DNA of 64,000 nt, from positions 1 to 64,000 of the forward strand of contig JBDREC010000049.1 of assembly GCA_043820105.1 (NCBI GenBank). Reading direction: 5' to 3'. Positions within the stretch are counted from its first letter, which is position 1. Every line of letters begins with the position of its first letter. A program made the translations under genes and the position numbers. The stretch comes from JBDREC01 sp043820105 [NCBI: Pseudomonadota bacterium]. GTDB taxonomy: Bacteria; Bdellovibrionota_F; JAHFAK01. Below are positions 7,588-16,608 of this stretch, piece by piece. A model generated the notes under the pieces. That model did no database searches and was not told where the DNA came from. It worked only from the letters and a program-made list of their open reading frames with translations.

Positions 7588-9030
7588 ATGAGTGATAATA
7601 ATCAATCTTTAGATGAACTAAATGATAATGATACTTTGTTAGTTTCTAATTTTATTATAAGACAGGATCGCTTTGAAGTATTAAATGAAAACTACTTTCT
7701 TAAAATAGGCAATGACACATATGAAGTAATCAATTATTCAAGTTTTGGCTTAGCTATACTACATTCTGAAGTTTTTAGCGATAGCTTTGATCAAATTGAA
7801 GCTGAATTTTTAATGAATAATGTGCTTATTAATAAACCTCTAATAAAGTTGATTAGACAAGAAAAGTATAATGATGAGCGATATCTAATTGCCTTTGAGC
7901 TTTTGTCAGAAGCATTGTCAATTGAAAGAATCAGTTTTATGGGTGATGTTGAAAAGTTGATTAAAAAGAACTGCTTTGAAGACAATAAATGGAGGGAGCT
8001 TCCTTTAGAATATAAAATCAAAGTCTTTGAACTTAAGGATTATTTATATAAGCTAAAAAATGAAATTGATTTAGTGGAAGCAGAAAATAATTCGTCCGAT
8101 CGTCAGGAGTGCTTGTCAGAGTTTAATAAGTCCTTTGTTTCAGTTTTTTCAAAGTTATTGTATAATCAGATTTCTTATTTTTGTTCTGGCATTTTTCCAA
8201 TTCTTAATAAACTTGATGAGGAAAAAAATAAAGAGGCCTTTAGCTTTTTTCATGAACACTTGAAATCTTTCATTAATAAATCAAAGTTAGCTTCTAAGAG
8301 TTTTAAAAAATCATCAAATCATGTTGGAGATCATGAATTATTTAGTTTGATCTACTCTAAAGAACTTTTTAGCCAATCATTATTTGATCAATGCATTGAA
8401 AGTTTTTTTATAAATCTACCGGAAGCAGAAGGCTTTAGAGAAAGGATAGAATATTTTAATAATTGGCTCATAGATGTTTTTAATAAAAATGAAAAGCAGG
8501 ATTTAAAAATATTATCTGTTGTCTCTGGATCAGCTATTGAGCTTAATAATTTATTAAGATCTAAGCAATTAAAATTAAAATACCCATTGGAGATTCATTG
8601 TATTGACCAGGATTTAAATGCCCTTAAACAAGCACAAGCAACTTTTAAAGAATTGCAGCTTGGAAAAGAAGCAATGATCAAATTTATATTTATACAAAAA
8701 AACATTTCCTCTATAATTAGCGCGAAATTTACAGATGATAATTATGATTACATTTATTCTGTAGGTCTTTTTGATTATCTTTCAGATCCTGTTGCTTCAT
8801 TAGCTGCTGTTAATCTGCTTAAGTATTTAAAAGAAGATGGAGAATTAGTAATTGGAAACTCTTCCTATGAAGCAAATAGAAAGCTTGAAATGATTTTTTT
8901 GCTCAAGTGGTATATTGTCCATAGGACTGAAAAGGATCTTTTAAAATTATTTAAGAAAATAACAAAAAAACTTCATATAGAACCATCAAAAGATAGTAAA
9001 AATAATTTTGTCTTTTTAAAAAGAAAGTGA
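7588..9030 (+). CDS. PilZ-like domain plus degenerate methyltransferase (copy 2)
   Basis: 480 residues, a paralogue of the protein at 4611 along its whole length. The PilZ-like part keeps R-Q-D-R and N-Y-S-S-F-G (49-54). The methyltransferase is eroded: the R-G-Y-A-G-D-Y-E signature has become S-N-H-V-G-D-H-E, and the SAM loop reads L-S-V-V-S-G-S-A. The acidic I-D-Q-D and the G-L-F-D-Y-L-S-D-P-V-A block are kept. It may still bind SAM, or act as a non-catalytic partner of copy 1. A ribosome site (AAGGAAA) precedes the ATG. The pair (this gene and the next) looks like a tandem duplication of 4611-7520. Confidence 0.7.
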   Translation: MSDNNQSLDELNDNDTLLVSNFIIRQDRFEVLNENYFLKIGNDTYEVINYSSFGLAILHSEVFSDSFDQIEAEFLMNNVLINKPLIKLIRQEKYNDERYLIAFELLSEALSIERISFMGDVEKLIKKNCFEDNKWRELPLEYKIKVFELKDYLYKLKNEIDLVEAENNSSDRQECLSEFNKSFVSVFSKLLYNQISYFCSGIFPILNKLDEEKNKEAFSFFHEHLKSFINKSKLASKSFKKSSNHVGDHELFSLIYSKELFSQSLFDQCIESFFINLPEAEGFRERIEYFNNWLIDVFNKNEKQDLKILSVVSGSAIELNNLLRSKQLKLKYPLEIHCIDQDLNALKQAQATFKELQLGKEAMIKFIFIQKNISSIISAKFTDDNYDYIYSVGLFDYLSDPVASLAAVNLLKYLKEDGELVIGNSSYEANRKLEMIFLLKWYIVHRTEKDLLKLFKKITKKLHIEPSKDSKNNFVFLKRK

Positions 9031-9045
9031 ATTAAAAAACCAAAT

Positions 9046-10470
9046 ATGAGTGCAGAAGTAAGTTCCATAGAAAAGCTAAGAGAAAAGGATCGTTTTGAAG
9101 AAATATTACGATTCATAAAGCTAAGTGTTTTTAAAATTGCACCTGCAATATTTTTAGCCTTTTGGTTTATTGATTGGCTTTTTGTTCCTCAAAAAAAGTG
9201 GGAATTGCTGGTTCTTAGATTTATGCTTATTCCATATTCTTTAATCTTTTCAGTTTTTTTAAATAAAGTTAAAACTATAGTAGAGGCTCAGATTCTTGGA
9301 ACTGCCTTGGTTTTATTCTATTCAATTAATTTAACACTGTGTATTTTTGTGTCTGGGGATGTTAGTTCCCCTTATTACGCCAGTCTTAATTTTATTACCA
9401 TAATTGCAATTGCCTTTGTTCCGTGGAGTAAAAAATTTCTAGTCTTTAATATTCTAATAATTTATGGTCCCTTTTATTTTGTTGCATTGGTTTTTTATAA
9501 TTATTTCTTTGGATACGTTCCCTTAATAATTAATTCATTTTTTATTGTTGGGACTGTTGTTATAAGCACCTTGATTCGATATTTTACTGAGAAGCTCAGG
9601 AAAAGTGAGGTTGTGGCCAAATATGTTTTAGAAAAAGAACTTAAATATAGAGAAAAAATAATTCAGCAAAAAACACAGGAAGCTTTAAAACTTGAAAATT
9701 TGACAAAACAATTTAGTCCACAAGTTGCTCATTACATTCTTAAGGAAGATAAACTTAAAATTGTTAACCAAGTTCACAGAGCCCAAATTTGTGCTATTTT
9801 TATAGACATTGTAGATTTCGCTGAAAGAATAGTTAGAGTTGATAAGGACGATGCAAATAAAGTTATTACAATGTTTTTAGATGAATCAATGGAAATTCTT
9901 TTAAAATATGATATTACTTTAGATAAATTTTTAGGCAGTGGAATTTTAGCATTTTCAAATGATCCCGTTGCTCATGATGATTATGTAGAAAGAGTTTTGC
10001 AGGCAGCAATTGAAATTAAAGAAAAAATAAGGCAAAATGAAGAAACTTATATTGAAAATTGGCTAAATGTTTTGCAGATACGAATTGGTATTTCTAGTGG
10101 CATTGCAGATGTTGGTTTCTATGGAACTGATGAAACATTCCAATCATACACTGCAATTGGTCAGGTTGTAAATTTAGCAGCAAGACTTTGCTATGCAGCA
10201 GAACCCGATCAAATTGTTATAAGTGAAGATATTAAAGAAAACTTACCTGTTAACAAATACGAATTTGAAAGAATTGGAGAAAAACCTCTAAAAGGTTTTG
10301 AAGGAAAATCCATATCCATCTATGGTCTTATTGGATACAAAGAAGAAACTTTTATTGATACTAATGTTAGAGAATGCCCAAATGGACATGGAATTTTACA
10401 TCTTGATTCAAATGAAAAGGGCATCTATGTTTTTAAGTGTCGAACCTGCAACTATCAGCAATCTCTTTGA
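9046..10470 (+). CDS. Membrane class III nucleotide cyclase (copy 2; lacks second metal Asp)
   Basis: 474 residues with the same layout as the cyclase at 6099: six membrane helices, coiled coil, cyclase domain and C-terminal zinc-ribbon-like C-P-N-G-H/C-R-T-C. First metal Asp254, Lys294, Thr369 and the transition-state pair Asn376 and Arg380 (V-V-N-L-A-A-R-L) are intact. The second metal Asp is replaced: G-S-G (Ser298) instead of G-D-G. In class III dimers the metal site comes from one subunit and Asn/Arg from the other, so this protein could complement copy 1 exactly. It starts 15 bp after the preceding stop, with a weak ribosome site. Confidence 0.85.
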   Translation: MSAEVSSIEKLREKDRFEEILRFIKLSVFKIAPAIFLAFWFIDWLFVPQKKWELLVLRFMLIPYSLIFSVFLNKVKTIVEAQILGTALVLFYSINLTLCIFVSGDVSSPYYASLNFITIIAIAFVPWSKKFLVFNILIIYGPFYFVALVFYNYFFGYVPLIINSFFIVGTVVISTLIRYFTEKLRKSEVVAKYVLEKELKYREKIIQQKTQEALKLENLTKQFSPQVAHYILKEDKLKIVNQVHRAQICAIFIDIVDFAERIVRVDKDDANKVITMFLDESMEILLKYDITLDKFLGSGILAFSNDPVAHDDYVERVLQAAIEIKEKIRQNEETYIENWLNVLQIRIGISSGIADVGFYGTDETFQSYTAIGQVVNLAARLCYAAEPDQIVISEDIKENLPVNKYEFERIGEKPLKGFEGKSISIYGLIGYKEETFIDTNVRECPNGHGILHLDSNEKGIYVFKCRTCNYQQSL

Positions 10471-10588
10471 AAATTTAAATTGTTTCCTTTTAATACTTTT
10501 TGAATAATTAAGTGTCATATTGTCACCAACTAAATTAGAAGTCTAAGAGAATATTCTTATAAATACATTGGCTTATCTTTGAAGGTTT

Positions 10589-10605
10589 TTGGCCTGCCTT
10601 TTGCT
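10589..10605 (+). promoter_or_regulatory. Sigma-54 promoter (-24/-12)
   Basis: TTGGC at 10589-10593 and TTGCT at 10601-10605 have the required GG-N10-GC spacing. Predicted transcription starts near 10616, about 50 bp before the next ATG. Match to consensus is good at both boxes. Confidence 0.65.
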
Positions 10606-10646
10606 TATAGAATAATTAATAATTAATAATAAATAATTAATAATTA
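10606..10646. repeat. AATTAATAATT tandem micro-repeats
   Basis: Several degenerate copies of TAATAATTAAT lie between the sigma-54 promoter and the ribosome site. Similar words occur at 3299-3328. They would form the 5' leader of the next gene. Confidence 0.6.
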
Positions 10647-10667
10647 ATTGAAAGATTGGAGGGACGT

Positions 10668-11225
10668 ATGTCTAGAAAAGTATTAATGGTACTATTTGTA
10701 GTAGGTGCACTCATGCTTATCAGCTCAATGTCTTATGCTAGAAACTGCAGGACACTAAAATGTGGACCTAATGCCCATAAGGTTCATTCAAGACCTGGAC
10801 CAAATGGTTGTGAATGTAGAGCTAATAATCCTCTTCCTCCACATCCTCCAGTGCCTGGGCCAGGACCATCACACCCTAGAGACGGCAGACTTGTTTGGTT
10901 GGATTCTGAAATAGTTAGCTATCAGGGGGATTGGGATTCATTTATGGAAGGCTTTAAAAGAGGCTACTTTGAACAAATTCAGGTCTCTGTGTCAAGGTAT
11001 CCGGTTGATATTGATATTATAGAGATATATTTTTGTGCAGACCCCAGGCCACAATTAATTTATCCAAATGGAATTTTTAGGGCTGGTGATGATAGAAGGT
11101 ATGACCTTGAAGGAAGAGGCTTAAATGAAAGATGTATTGAAAAAGTTGATATGAAATATAGAAATGTTAGTGCAAGAAAAGGCGAAGTAACATTATGGGG
11201 TGTTGAATTCAATGATCGTTGGTAA
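10668..11225 (+). CDS. Secreted Cys-rich protein with Pro linker and C-terminal beta domain
   Basis: 185 residues from the ATG after GGAGGGACGT (the TTG four codons earlier overlaps the ribosome site). A signal peptide (M-S-R-K, hydrophobic core, S-Y-A-R cleavage region) is followed by a short module with four Cys. Next comes a Pro-rich linker (P-L-P-P-H-P-P-V-P) and a globular C-terminal domain of about 105 residues. That domain has W-L-D-S-E-I, alternating beta-type segments, two Cys and L-W-G-V-E-F near the end; it vaguely recalls DUF2541-type beta domains. It is probably periplasmic or surface exposed. The sigma-54 promoter implies control by an enhancer-binding protein such as the one at 19581-25466. 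Function unknown. Confidence 0.7.
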   Translation: MSRKVLMVLFVVGALMLISSMSYARNCRTLKCGPNAHKVHSRPGPNGCECRANNPLPPHPPVPGPGPSHPRDGRLVWLDSEIVSYQGDWDSFMEGFKRGYFEQIQVSVSRYPVDIDIIEIYFCADPRPQLIYPNGIFRAGDDRRYDLEGRGLNERCIEKVDMKYRNVSARKGEVTLWGVEFNDRW

Positions 11226-11270
11226 ACAAGGGAACAAGGGGACAAGGGAACAAGGGAACAGGGGAACAAG
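11224..11270. repeat. Tandem GGGAACAA micro-repeat
   Basis: About five degenerate copies of AAGGGAACA/AAGGGGACA begin within the preceding stop codon. A second tract of the same family lies at 47177-47204 before thrS. Confidence 0.8.
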
Positions 11271-11356
11271 AATTTGAATAGACACTAGAATTTGATTTGC
11301 ATTTTTCTTCTAATAATATAAAATTCTATTAATTTTAATAATTATTTGGATATTTT

Positions 11357-12253
11357 TTGAAACCTAAGCTTTATTTCTTTTTATTAATTTCATTATTTAT
11401 ATTTATTTCATCAAATGTTTTTGCTGATTCAAAAAAAGTTGTTAAGCAATCAGCAAGGTCAGATGATGGGACACTTGTGGTTGATCCTGATTTCCCGAAT
11501 TGTCCAACAGGTGAGGATCCATTACCCTTTCCAGAAAAATTAGATTATAATATAATTGTTGACTTAATTAATAGTATTGAATCAGTGCAGGGACAGAAGT
11601 TATATGATCTTAATAAGGACCAGAAAGATGAGCTTGAAAAGATTTTTGATCAAAAATTTACTCAAACTCGCTTAGCTCAGTTTTTTTCTTTATTATATTT
11701 CCTGGTAGCTGTTTATAAATTTGAAAACGAAAACCAGTTTATATCTGTTAAGCTTGAGGAGGTTAGAGATATTTTATCTAAATCAGGTATTGTTGATGAT
11801 GAAATGTTTCTAAATGCAATTTCTTCAGTTAAAGCAAAAAAAGAAAACTCTGGATATTATTATAGGGTTAATTTTAATCAACCTCTTGTTAAGCTTCATG
11901 TCAACAGGGGGCTTGGACATTATATGTTACGTGATGGCAAATGTCAGTATATGAAGCGAATTGAATTTTTAGGTAGCTTTATATTTAAAATTAAAAAAGA
12001 AAGCACTGGTAATATTGTTGTTTATAATATGAAGAATATAGATATTGTTGGGGATTTTGGGCAACGTGGATGGATTGATGTTGATTTAAATTATGTAACT
12101 GTAGAGAAAATTGAGTTTTTTTCAAAATCACAACTTGGAGATGTAACAGGTAGAGTATCAAAAAGAGAATTAAAGTATAATGAACACAATATACTTTTTA
12201 GAACATTTTCAAGAATGGTTTCTGCAACTTCAGAGCAACCAATAGCCTGGTAG
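11357..12253 (+). CDS. Secreted protein of unknown function
   Basis: 298 residues. The start is a TTG (TTG-AAA-CCT) with only a weak GGA nearby. The N-terminus is a clear signal peptide (K-P-K, hydrophobic core to about residue 23, V-F-A-D). The mature part has a P-N-C-P-T-G segment, a helical region (60-150) and a beta-rich C-terminal half with G-L-G-H-Y-M and repeated aromatic strands. There is no lipobox or membrane anchor. I do not recognise a family. It converges on the large secreted protein at 12323-14938 and is preceded by a GGGAACAA repeat tract. Confidence 0.65.
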   Translation: MKPKLYFFLLISLFIFISSNVFADSKKVVKQSARSDDGTLVVDPDFPNCPTGEDPLPFPEKLDYNIIVDLINSIESVQGQKLYDLNKDQKDELEKIFDQKFTQTRLAQFFSLLYFLVAVYKFENENQFISVKLEEVRDILSKSGIVDDEMFLNAISSVKAKKENSGYYYRVNFNQPLVKLHVNRGLGHYMLRDGKCQYMKRIEFLGSFIFKIKKESTGNIVVYNMKNIDIVGDFGQRGWIDVDLNYVTVEKIEFFSKSQLGDVTGRVSKRELKYNEHNILFRTFSRMVSATSEQPIAW

Positions 12254-12322
12254 AAGACTATCATAAAATAATAGTTCTTTGTAATGGTAGAAATGAGATT
12301 ATTGTTAAAAGAATATTTTATA

Positions 12323-14938
12323 TTAAAAACTTATTAGATAGGAAACTGTTTCAGCATCAAATACTTTGCAAATATTTTCTTCCATTGGGTTAAATATTTT
12401 ATCGTAAGTTTCGATTGTGCCATCAAATCTAATATCAGTAGCAACTTCATATCTTGCTTGAAATAGATCTTCATTGTTGCAAAGGGTATTGTATATATCT
12501 GTGCCTGAAGCATATACAAATTGATTTAGTTCAGGCATCCAGAGACGTGGCCTATCATTTGCTATAAGGTTTCCAAAGAGAATACATTCTATCCTCAATT
12601 CTTCTCTTAATTTATTCTTTTCATCTTCATCGTAATAACCATGCTGGGTGCTGGGTACTACAAATACAGCAGATAAGATTTCTGCCCATGCACTAGCATA
12701 ATTGGCGGGTGAAATTAGTAAGTTTGTTTTCCAACTAACCAATTCAATATAGTTTTCAAACAAAGATTTATCTAGTGAAAGATCTGGAAAAATGTGTCCC
12801 CAGTAACGGCTTATGGATTTCCAATAATCAACTTTTCCATAAATGTTCACAAGTGTTTGTACCATAGAAGAAACAAGGGGTTTTAGGATTAGGTTTTGAA
12901 GAGGAGCTTGCAATTTGCCAAGAATATCAAGAGTTGCAGCTGGACTGTAGTTAAGTTCTCTTATTTCAGAATAATAATCATGTTTAATTAAATAGGTTAA
13001 AATTGCTATCTTCTGATCTTTAAACACAGTATCAATATCTTCAATTGAAAGTGAATGTTTGTTTTCAAGGAAATCAAGAGTGGATAGGAAGGTTATTAAA
13101 CCTATATGGATTACAGAGAATTCCTTGTCTTTAAAAAGTTCTAAAAAGTTTAATAATAATGGTTCTATTGTAACATTAAAATAATCTTGTATTATTTGAG
13201 AACTTTCTTGAACAGGTTCATAAAAAACATCATTTATATCTTCCCATGTAATTTCTACTGGCATATGAACATATAATCTTTCTGTTTGAGAAATAAAGTC
13301 ATCTTTATTAGAGCTATCCATATATATTTCAAAAAGAAGGTCAAAAAAGTTTCTTGCATTAAGTTCTGTTTGAATTGAGTTTGGAACCTCTATTGTTTGG
13401 CTACAATCTTCCTGGCCTGTATCTTTATCTTCAACACACCGCATTTCCATATCAGCTGGGTTGGAAACCATTGGATTAGATTCATATTCAATTAAGAGAA
13501 AAATTGCATCATTATCAATTTTAGCTGTGATTTTATCACTAAACTTTTGAGTTCTAATTTGTCGTTCAAAGTTCGCTACCTTATTTTCATTAAAGCTTAG
13601 AATTGTATTAACAAGGTTTAATGCATGCTGAATTAATGAATATTCATAACTATAATTTTCCAGAGCAGGAAATTTGAAGTTTTTTAAATTTTCGTATAAT
13701 TCATTGTAATTTTCAAAATAACTCTTAGCTTCAATAAAGTCTAGTTCTTCTTCTCTTAATAAAAATCCGTTTAAGCTGTTTTGTGATTGGGTTTCAATTC
13801 TTTGAGAAATAAGAGCAACATTTTGCAAAGTTTTTTCCATTAAAGTCCAATATTCAGTCATGTGCTCTTTTATTTCATTCTTGTCATAAATATAATCTGC
13901 CATTCTATAAATAGCGTTATCTTTTAAAAGCTGTTCCTCTTTTCGTAAAGAGCAGTGAATTTGTTCAAAATTCCAGTAAATACATTCAAATGATTTGAAG
14001 GCTATGATTTCCTCTATTTCAGAAATCGCATTATTAGTTATTAAAAAATCTATATTACTAATTAAGTTTGTTACAGCCGTTGAAATTACTTGGGCTATAC
14101 TTGCTACTGCACCAACCTTTCCTGGGATTGTTGACAGAAGCATGGAAGATTGAGAGACAAGATTTCCTATAGATTTTGCTATTGATGTTTGTTTTAAACA
14201 GACTTTAGGTGTTGAATTTACTTTTGTTGATACTACAGATAAATATAGAATGAGTTGAGATAATAGATGGCTTTTTGATTTTCTGGAGTTTTGCGCTTCT
14301 TCTATATCTAAAATTTTGCTAAAATATTCATCTTCAGTGGTTTTTGATAGACTTAATCTTTCGATATCGGAAAAATTTTTATCAACGTAAGTTATGATTG
14401 AACTATTAAAGAAATCAACTAAGTTAGCTATTTCAGATAAATTAGTTCCCTCAGTTTTTAGTTGGGCTATCATTTTCAAAAATTCTGTTTCATAAGTGTT
14501 AATTTCTGATAAACGACTTTCGAAATAAGGGTTACCTCTGCTGACCTCTTCATGTATATTGTTTCCCGGGCTTTCCATTTCAATGATACTATCAATAGTA
14601 GTAATGATCTTATTTTCTTCTTCTGTATTAAAGTTTTTATCAACTTTTTGCCCACAGTTTTCATAATCATTAACTAAGCTTTCTACTGATGCCTTTAGCT
14701 GTTCAGCTAGCTTTACGAAATTTTTCTCAAGTGCAAAAGGACAGACTTCTTTGGATGACATTGTAAAATTTTGATGATTAAGTTCACTAAAGGCCGAATC
14801 TTTGGCTGCAGCTAAAACTGTTCTCTTTGTGTGAATAAGATGTGTAAATGAAGGAATCTCGATAGCTTCTTCAGTTAATGCAAAGCTTGTGGTGAAAAAG
14901 AAGCTTACAAGTAAAAAAATAAATTTAAATTTAGTCAT
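12323..14938 (-). CDS. Large secreted helical protein, unknown function
   Basis: 871 residues from the ATG that follows TTGGGAGGATTT; a TTG start four codons earlier would overlap the ribosome site. The signal peptide is M-T-K-F-K-F plus a hydrophobic core ending S-F-A. The mature protein is almost entirely predicted helical, acidic and Leu/Ile-rich, with scattered Cys (about ten) that could form disulfides. A short strongly hydrophobic segment around V-G-A-V-A-S-I-A may be a membrane-active helix or a buried hairpin. No catalytic motif is seen. It is monocistronic, and its size and export suggest a structural or interaction role, which is inference. Confidence 0.7.
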   Translation of the reverse strand: MTKFKFIFLLVSFFFTTSFALTEEAIEIPSFTHLIHTKRTVLAAAKDSAFSELNHQNFTMSSKEVCPFALEKNFVKLAEQLKASVESLVNDYENCGQKVDKNFNTEEENKIITTIDSIIEMESPGNNIHEEVSRGNPYFESRLSEINTYETEFLKMIAQLKTEGTNLSEIANLVDFFNSSIITYVDKNFSDIERLSLSKTTEDEYFSKILDIEEAQNSRKSKSHLLSQLILYLSVVSTKVNSTPKVCLKQTSIAKSIGNLVSQSSMLLSTIPGKVGAVASIAQVISTAVTNLISNIDFLITNNAISEIEEIIAFKSFECIYWNFEQIHCSLRKEEQLLKDNAIYRMADYIYDKNEIKEHMTEYWTLMEKTLQNVALISQRIETQSQNSLNGFLLREEELDFIEAKSYFENYNELYENLKNFKFPALENYSYEYSLIQHALNLVNTILSFNENKVANFERQIRTQKFSDKITAKIDNDAIFLLIEYESNPMVSNPADMEMRCVEDKDTGQEDCSQTIEVPNSIQTELNARNFFDLLFEIYMDSSNKDDFISQTERLYVHMPVEITWEDINDVFYEPVQESSQIIQDYFNVTIEPLLLNFLELFKDKEFSVIHIGLITFLSTLDFLENKHSLSIEDIDTVFKDQKIAILTYLIKHDYYSEIRELNYSPAATLDILGKLQAPLQNLILKPLVSSMVQTLVNIYGKVDYWKSISRYWGHIFPDLSLDKSLFENYIELVSWKTNLLISPANYASAWAEILSAVFVVPSTQHGYYDEDEKNKLREELRIECILFGNLIANDRPRLWMPELNQFVYASGTDIYNTLCNNEDLFQARYEVATDIRFDGTIETYDKIFNPMEENICKVFDAETVSYLISF

Positions 14939-15306
14939 AAATCCTCCCAAAAGTTAAATTCCCCAAACTAACTCTAAAAACACAAATGTATACAAATGTG
15001 TTAAACCAATAACGAAATTAGTATGTCTCACTTTTTTAAAATCCGTAAGAATTAATGACATTCAAAACTGCGCTAAAATCCTATTTAAGCATGTGCTTGC
15101 TGTTTAGTATCTCCCTAAATTTGGACTTAACCGGCAGCTTAGAAAATATTGACGTGTGTATAAGATTAAGAAAATCTACCATTCTCCCCAAAAAAAAAGC
15201 CCTGTATTGCTTATACAAAACCGGGCAACACTCATATAACACAGATCTTTTGCTATTGCAAGTAAAAAATCATAAGATCATGTAATGAAAACGCAAATAA
15301 GAATGG
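14939..15306. other. Intergenic region between divergent transcripts' ends and starts
   Basis: It contains the upstream region of the secreted protein (minus strand) and, at 15190-15226, the terminator of the peptide-maturation operon. A 76-codon plus-strand frame at 15055 has no ribosome site and runs through the terminator, so I do not call it. A 16-bp palindrome (ATAGCTCAAGAGCTAT, 15309-15324) spans the end of the next gene. Confidence 0.5.
15190..15226 (-). terminator. Rho-independent terminator of the MFS/peptidase/radical SAM operon
   Basis: On the minus strand GCCC...TGTAT pairs with ATACA...GGGC, followed by nine T. It lies about 80 bp beyond the MFS stop codon. Confidence 0.8.
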
Positions 15307-16587
15307 CTATAGCTCAAGAGCTATGTTTAAGGAGCTTTGCGCTAGTGTTGCTGTTTTATGCTTTGTGTGGAAGTAGGTAATAAAGAGCAATGATATAAGA
15401 ACAATTGGATAGTGACATAAAAAGACTGTTGTTGAAATAGGAAGAGCTTTCATGATTATTGGAACAATAATAAAACCAATTCCAAATCCTGTTCTTAATA
15501 CAAGGCTTGTTAAAGCAAACAGCTTGCCTCTAACTGCATCTTCGGATTTTTGAATATAACTGGTATAAAAGGTTTGGTATATACCATCTCCAAAACCTGC
15601 AATTAAAGCGGCTATAATAATTATTGGAATAAAGTTTGTTTGAAAAATTAATATCATGCCTGCTGACATAATTGCAGTAAAGCATAGATATAGGTTTTCT
15701 GCTTTTAGGCTTTTTAAGAATTTAGCCTTATTTAAAAACATAATACCTATAATATTACCTAGTCCCCAAAACATTAAAATTAAGCCATAAAAAAACATAG
15801 GTTTTTGAGGATCAAGATCTTTTGAAAATACTGGGAAACCAATGTTGTGCGATGCAGATGCAATGGCATCAAGAAATAGTATTGAAAGACAAATTATAAT
15901 TATATTAAAATTGTTTAAATTCGGAAGTTTTGAATAGTCATTTTTTAATTTATTAAATAGTGAGCAAGTCTTCTGGTTTTCCAGGACTTGACTACTTTTG
16001 ATTTGTGGTCTGGTGCTGAGTTTAATAAAAAAAAGTATAATTCCACTTATAAAATATGTAATTGAATCAAGAAAGAATATTGGATAATAATTCTTAAATA
16101 AATAATAAGCAAATACAGCTGCTAAGCCACTAAGGGCAAATGTTAAGTTCATGCCTCCCATTAATAAAGAGTTAGCCTTCATAGTATCTTTTTGATTTAA
16201 TATTGATGGAATGGATGCTCTCAAATTAATCTCAAATAAATTTGAAAAAACACCTATAAAAATCATCAAAAATAAAACATAGTATTTTATAACACTCTCA
16301 GGTACTATAAGTAAAAATGCTACTGCTACAGCCAAAACAAGATCTGAAGTTATCATTAGTTTTTTTCTATCAACTTTGTCTGATATATATCCTGAATAGG
16401 GCGCAGCTATAATTCCTGAAATTACTCTTGTTCCCATGGCGTATGCGATCCATAAGGGATCTTTTGTAAGTTCCAAAAGGAAAATATTAATCGCCATCAT
16501 ATTGAGAAATGAACCAAAGGTAGATCCAAGTCTAGAAATTAGTAGGATATAAAAATTTAGTGGCAGTTTATTATCTTTAGCTGTCAT
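15307..16587 (-). CDS. MFS transporter, probable exporter of the modified peptide
   Basis: 426 residues with about 12 membrane helices and the MFS loop motif G-Y-I-S-D-K-V-D-R-K-K between helices 2 and 3. It resembles the MFS_3/EntS-like drug and siderophore exporters in general layout. A GGAG site precedes the ATG. It is the last gene of the chain peptides-radical SAM-peptidase-MFS, starting 21 bp after the peptidase, and is followed by a strong terminator. The context suggests export of the mature peptide or self-protection. Substrate cannot be read from the sequence. Confidence 0.85.
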   Translation of the reverse strand: MTAKDNKLPLNFYILLISRLGSTFGSFLNMMAINIFLLELTKDPLWIAYAMGTRVISGIIAAPYSGYISDKVDRKKLMITSDLVLAVAVAFLLIVPESVIKYYVLFLMIFIGVFSNLFEINLRASIPSILNQKDTMKANSLLMGGMNLTFALSGLAAVFAYYLFKNYYPIFFLDSITYFISGIILFFIKLSTRPQIKSSQVLENQKTCSLFNKLKNDYSKLPNLNNFNIIIICLSILFLDAIASASHNIGFPVFSKDLDPQKPMFFYGLILMFWGLGNIIGIMFLNKAKFLKSLKAENLYLCFTAIMSAGMILIFQTNFIPIIIIAALIAGFGDGIYQTFYTSYIQKSEDAVRGKLFALTSLVLRTGFGIGFIIVPIIMKALPISTTVFLCHYPIVLISLLFITYFHTKHKTATLAQSSLNIALEL

Positions 16588-16608
16588 AGATTCTCCATAA
16601 AAAAATAT

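Noticed and set aside
15055-15285. Plus-strand frame of 76 codons.
   Set aside because: No ribosome site, unusual composition, and it runs through the terminator hairpin of the opposite-strand operon.
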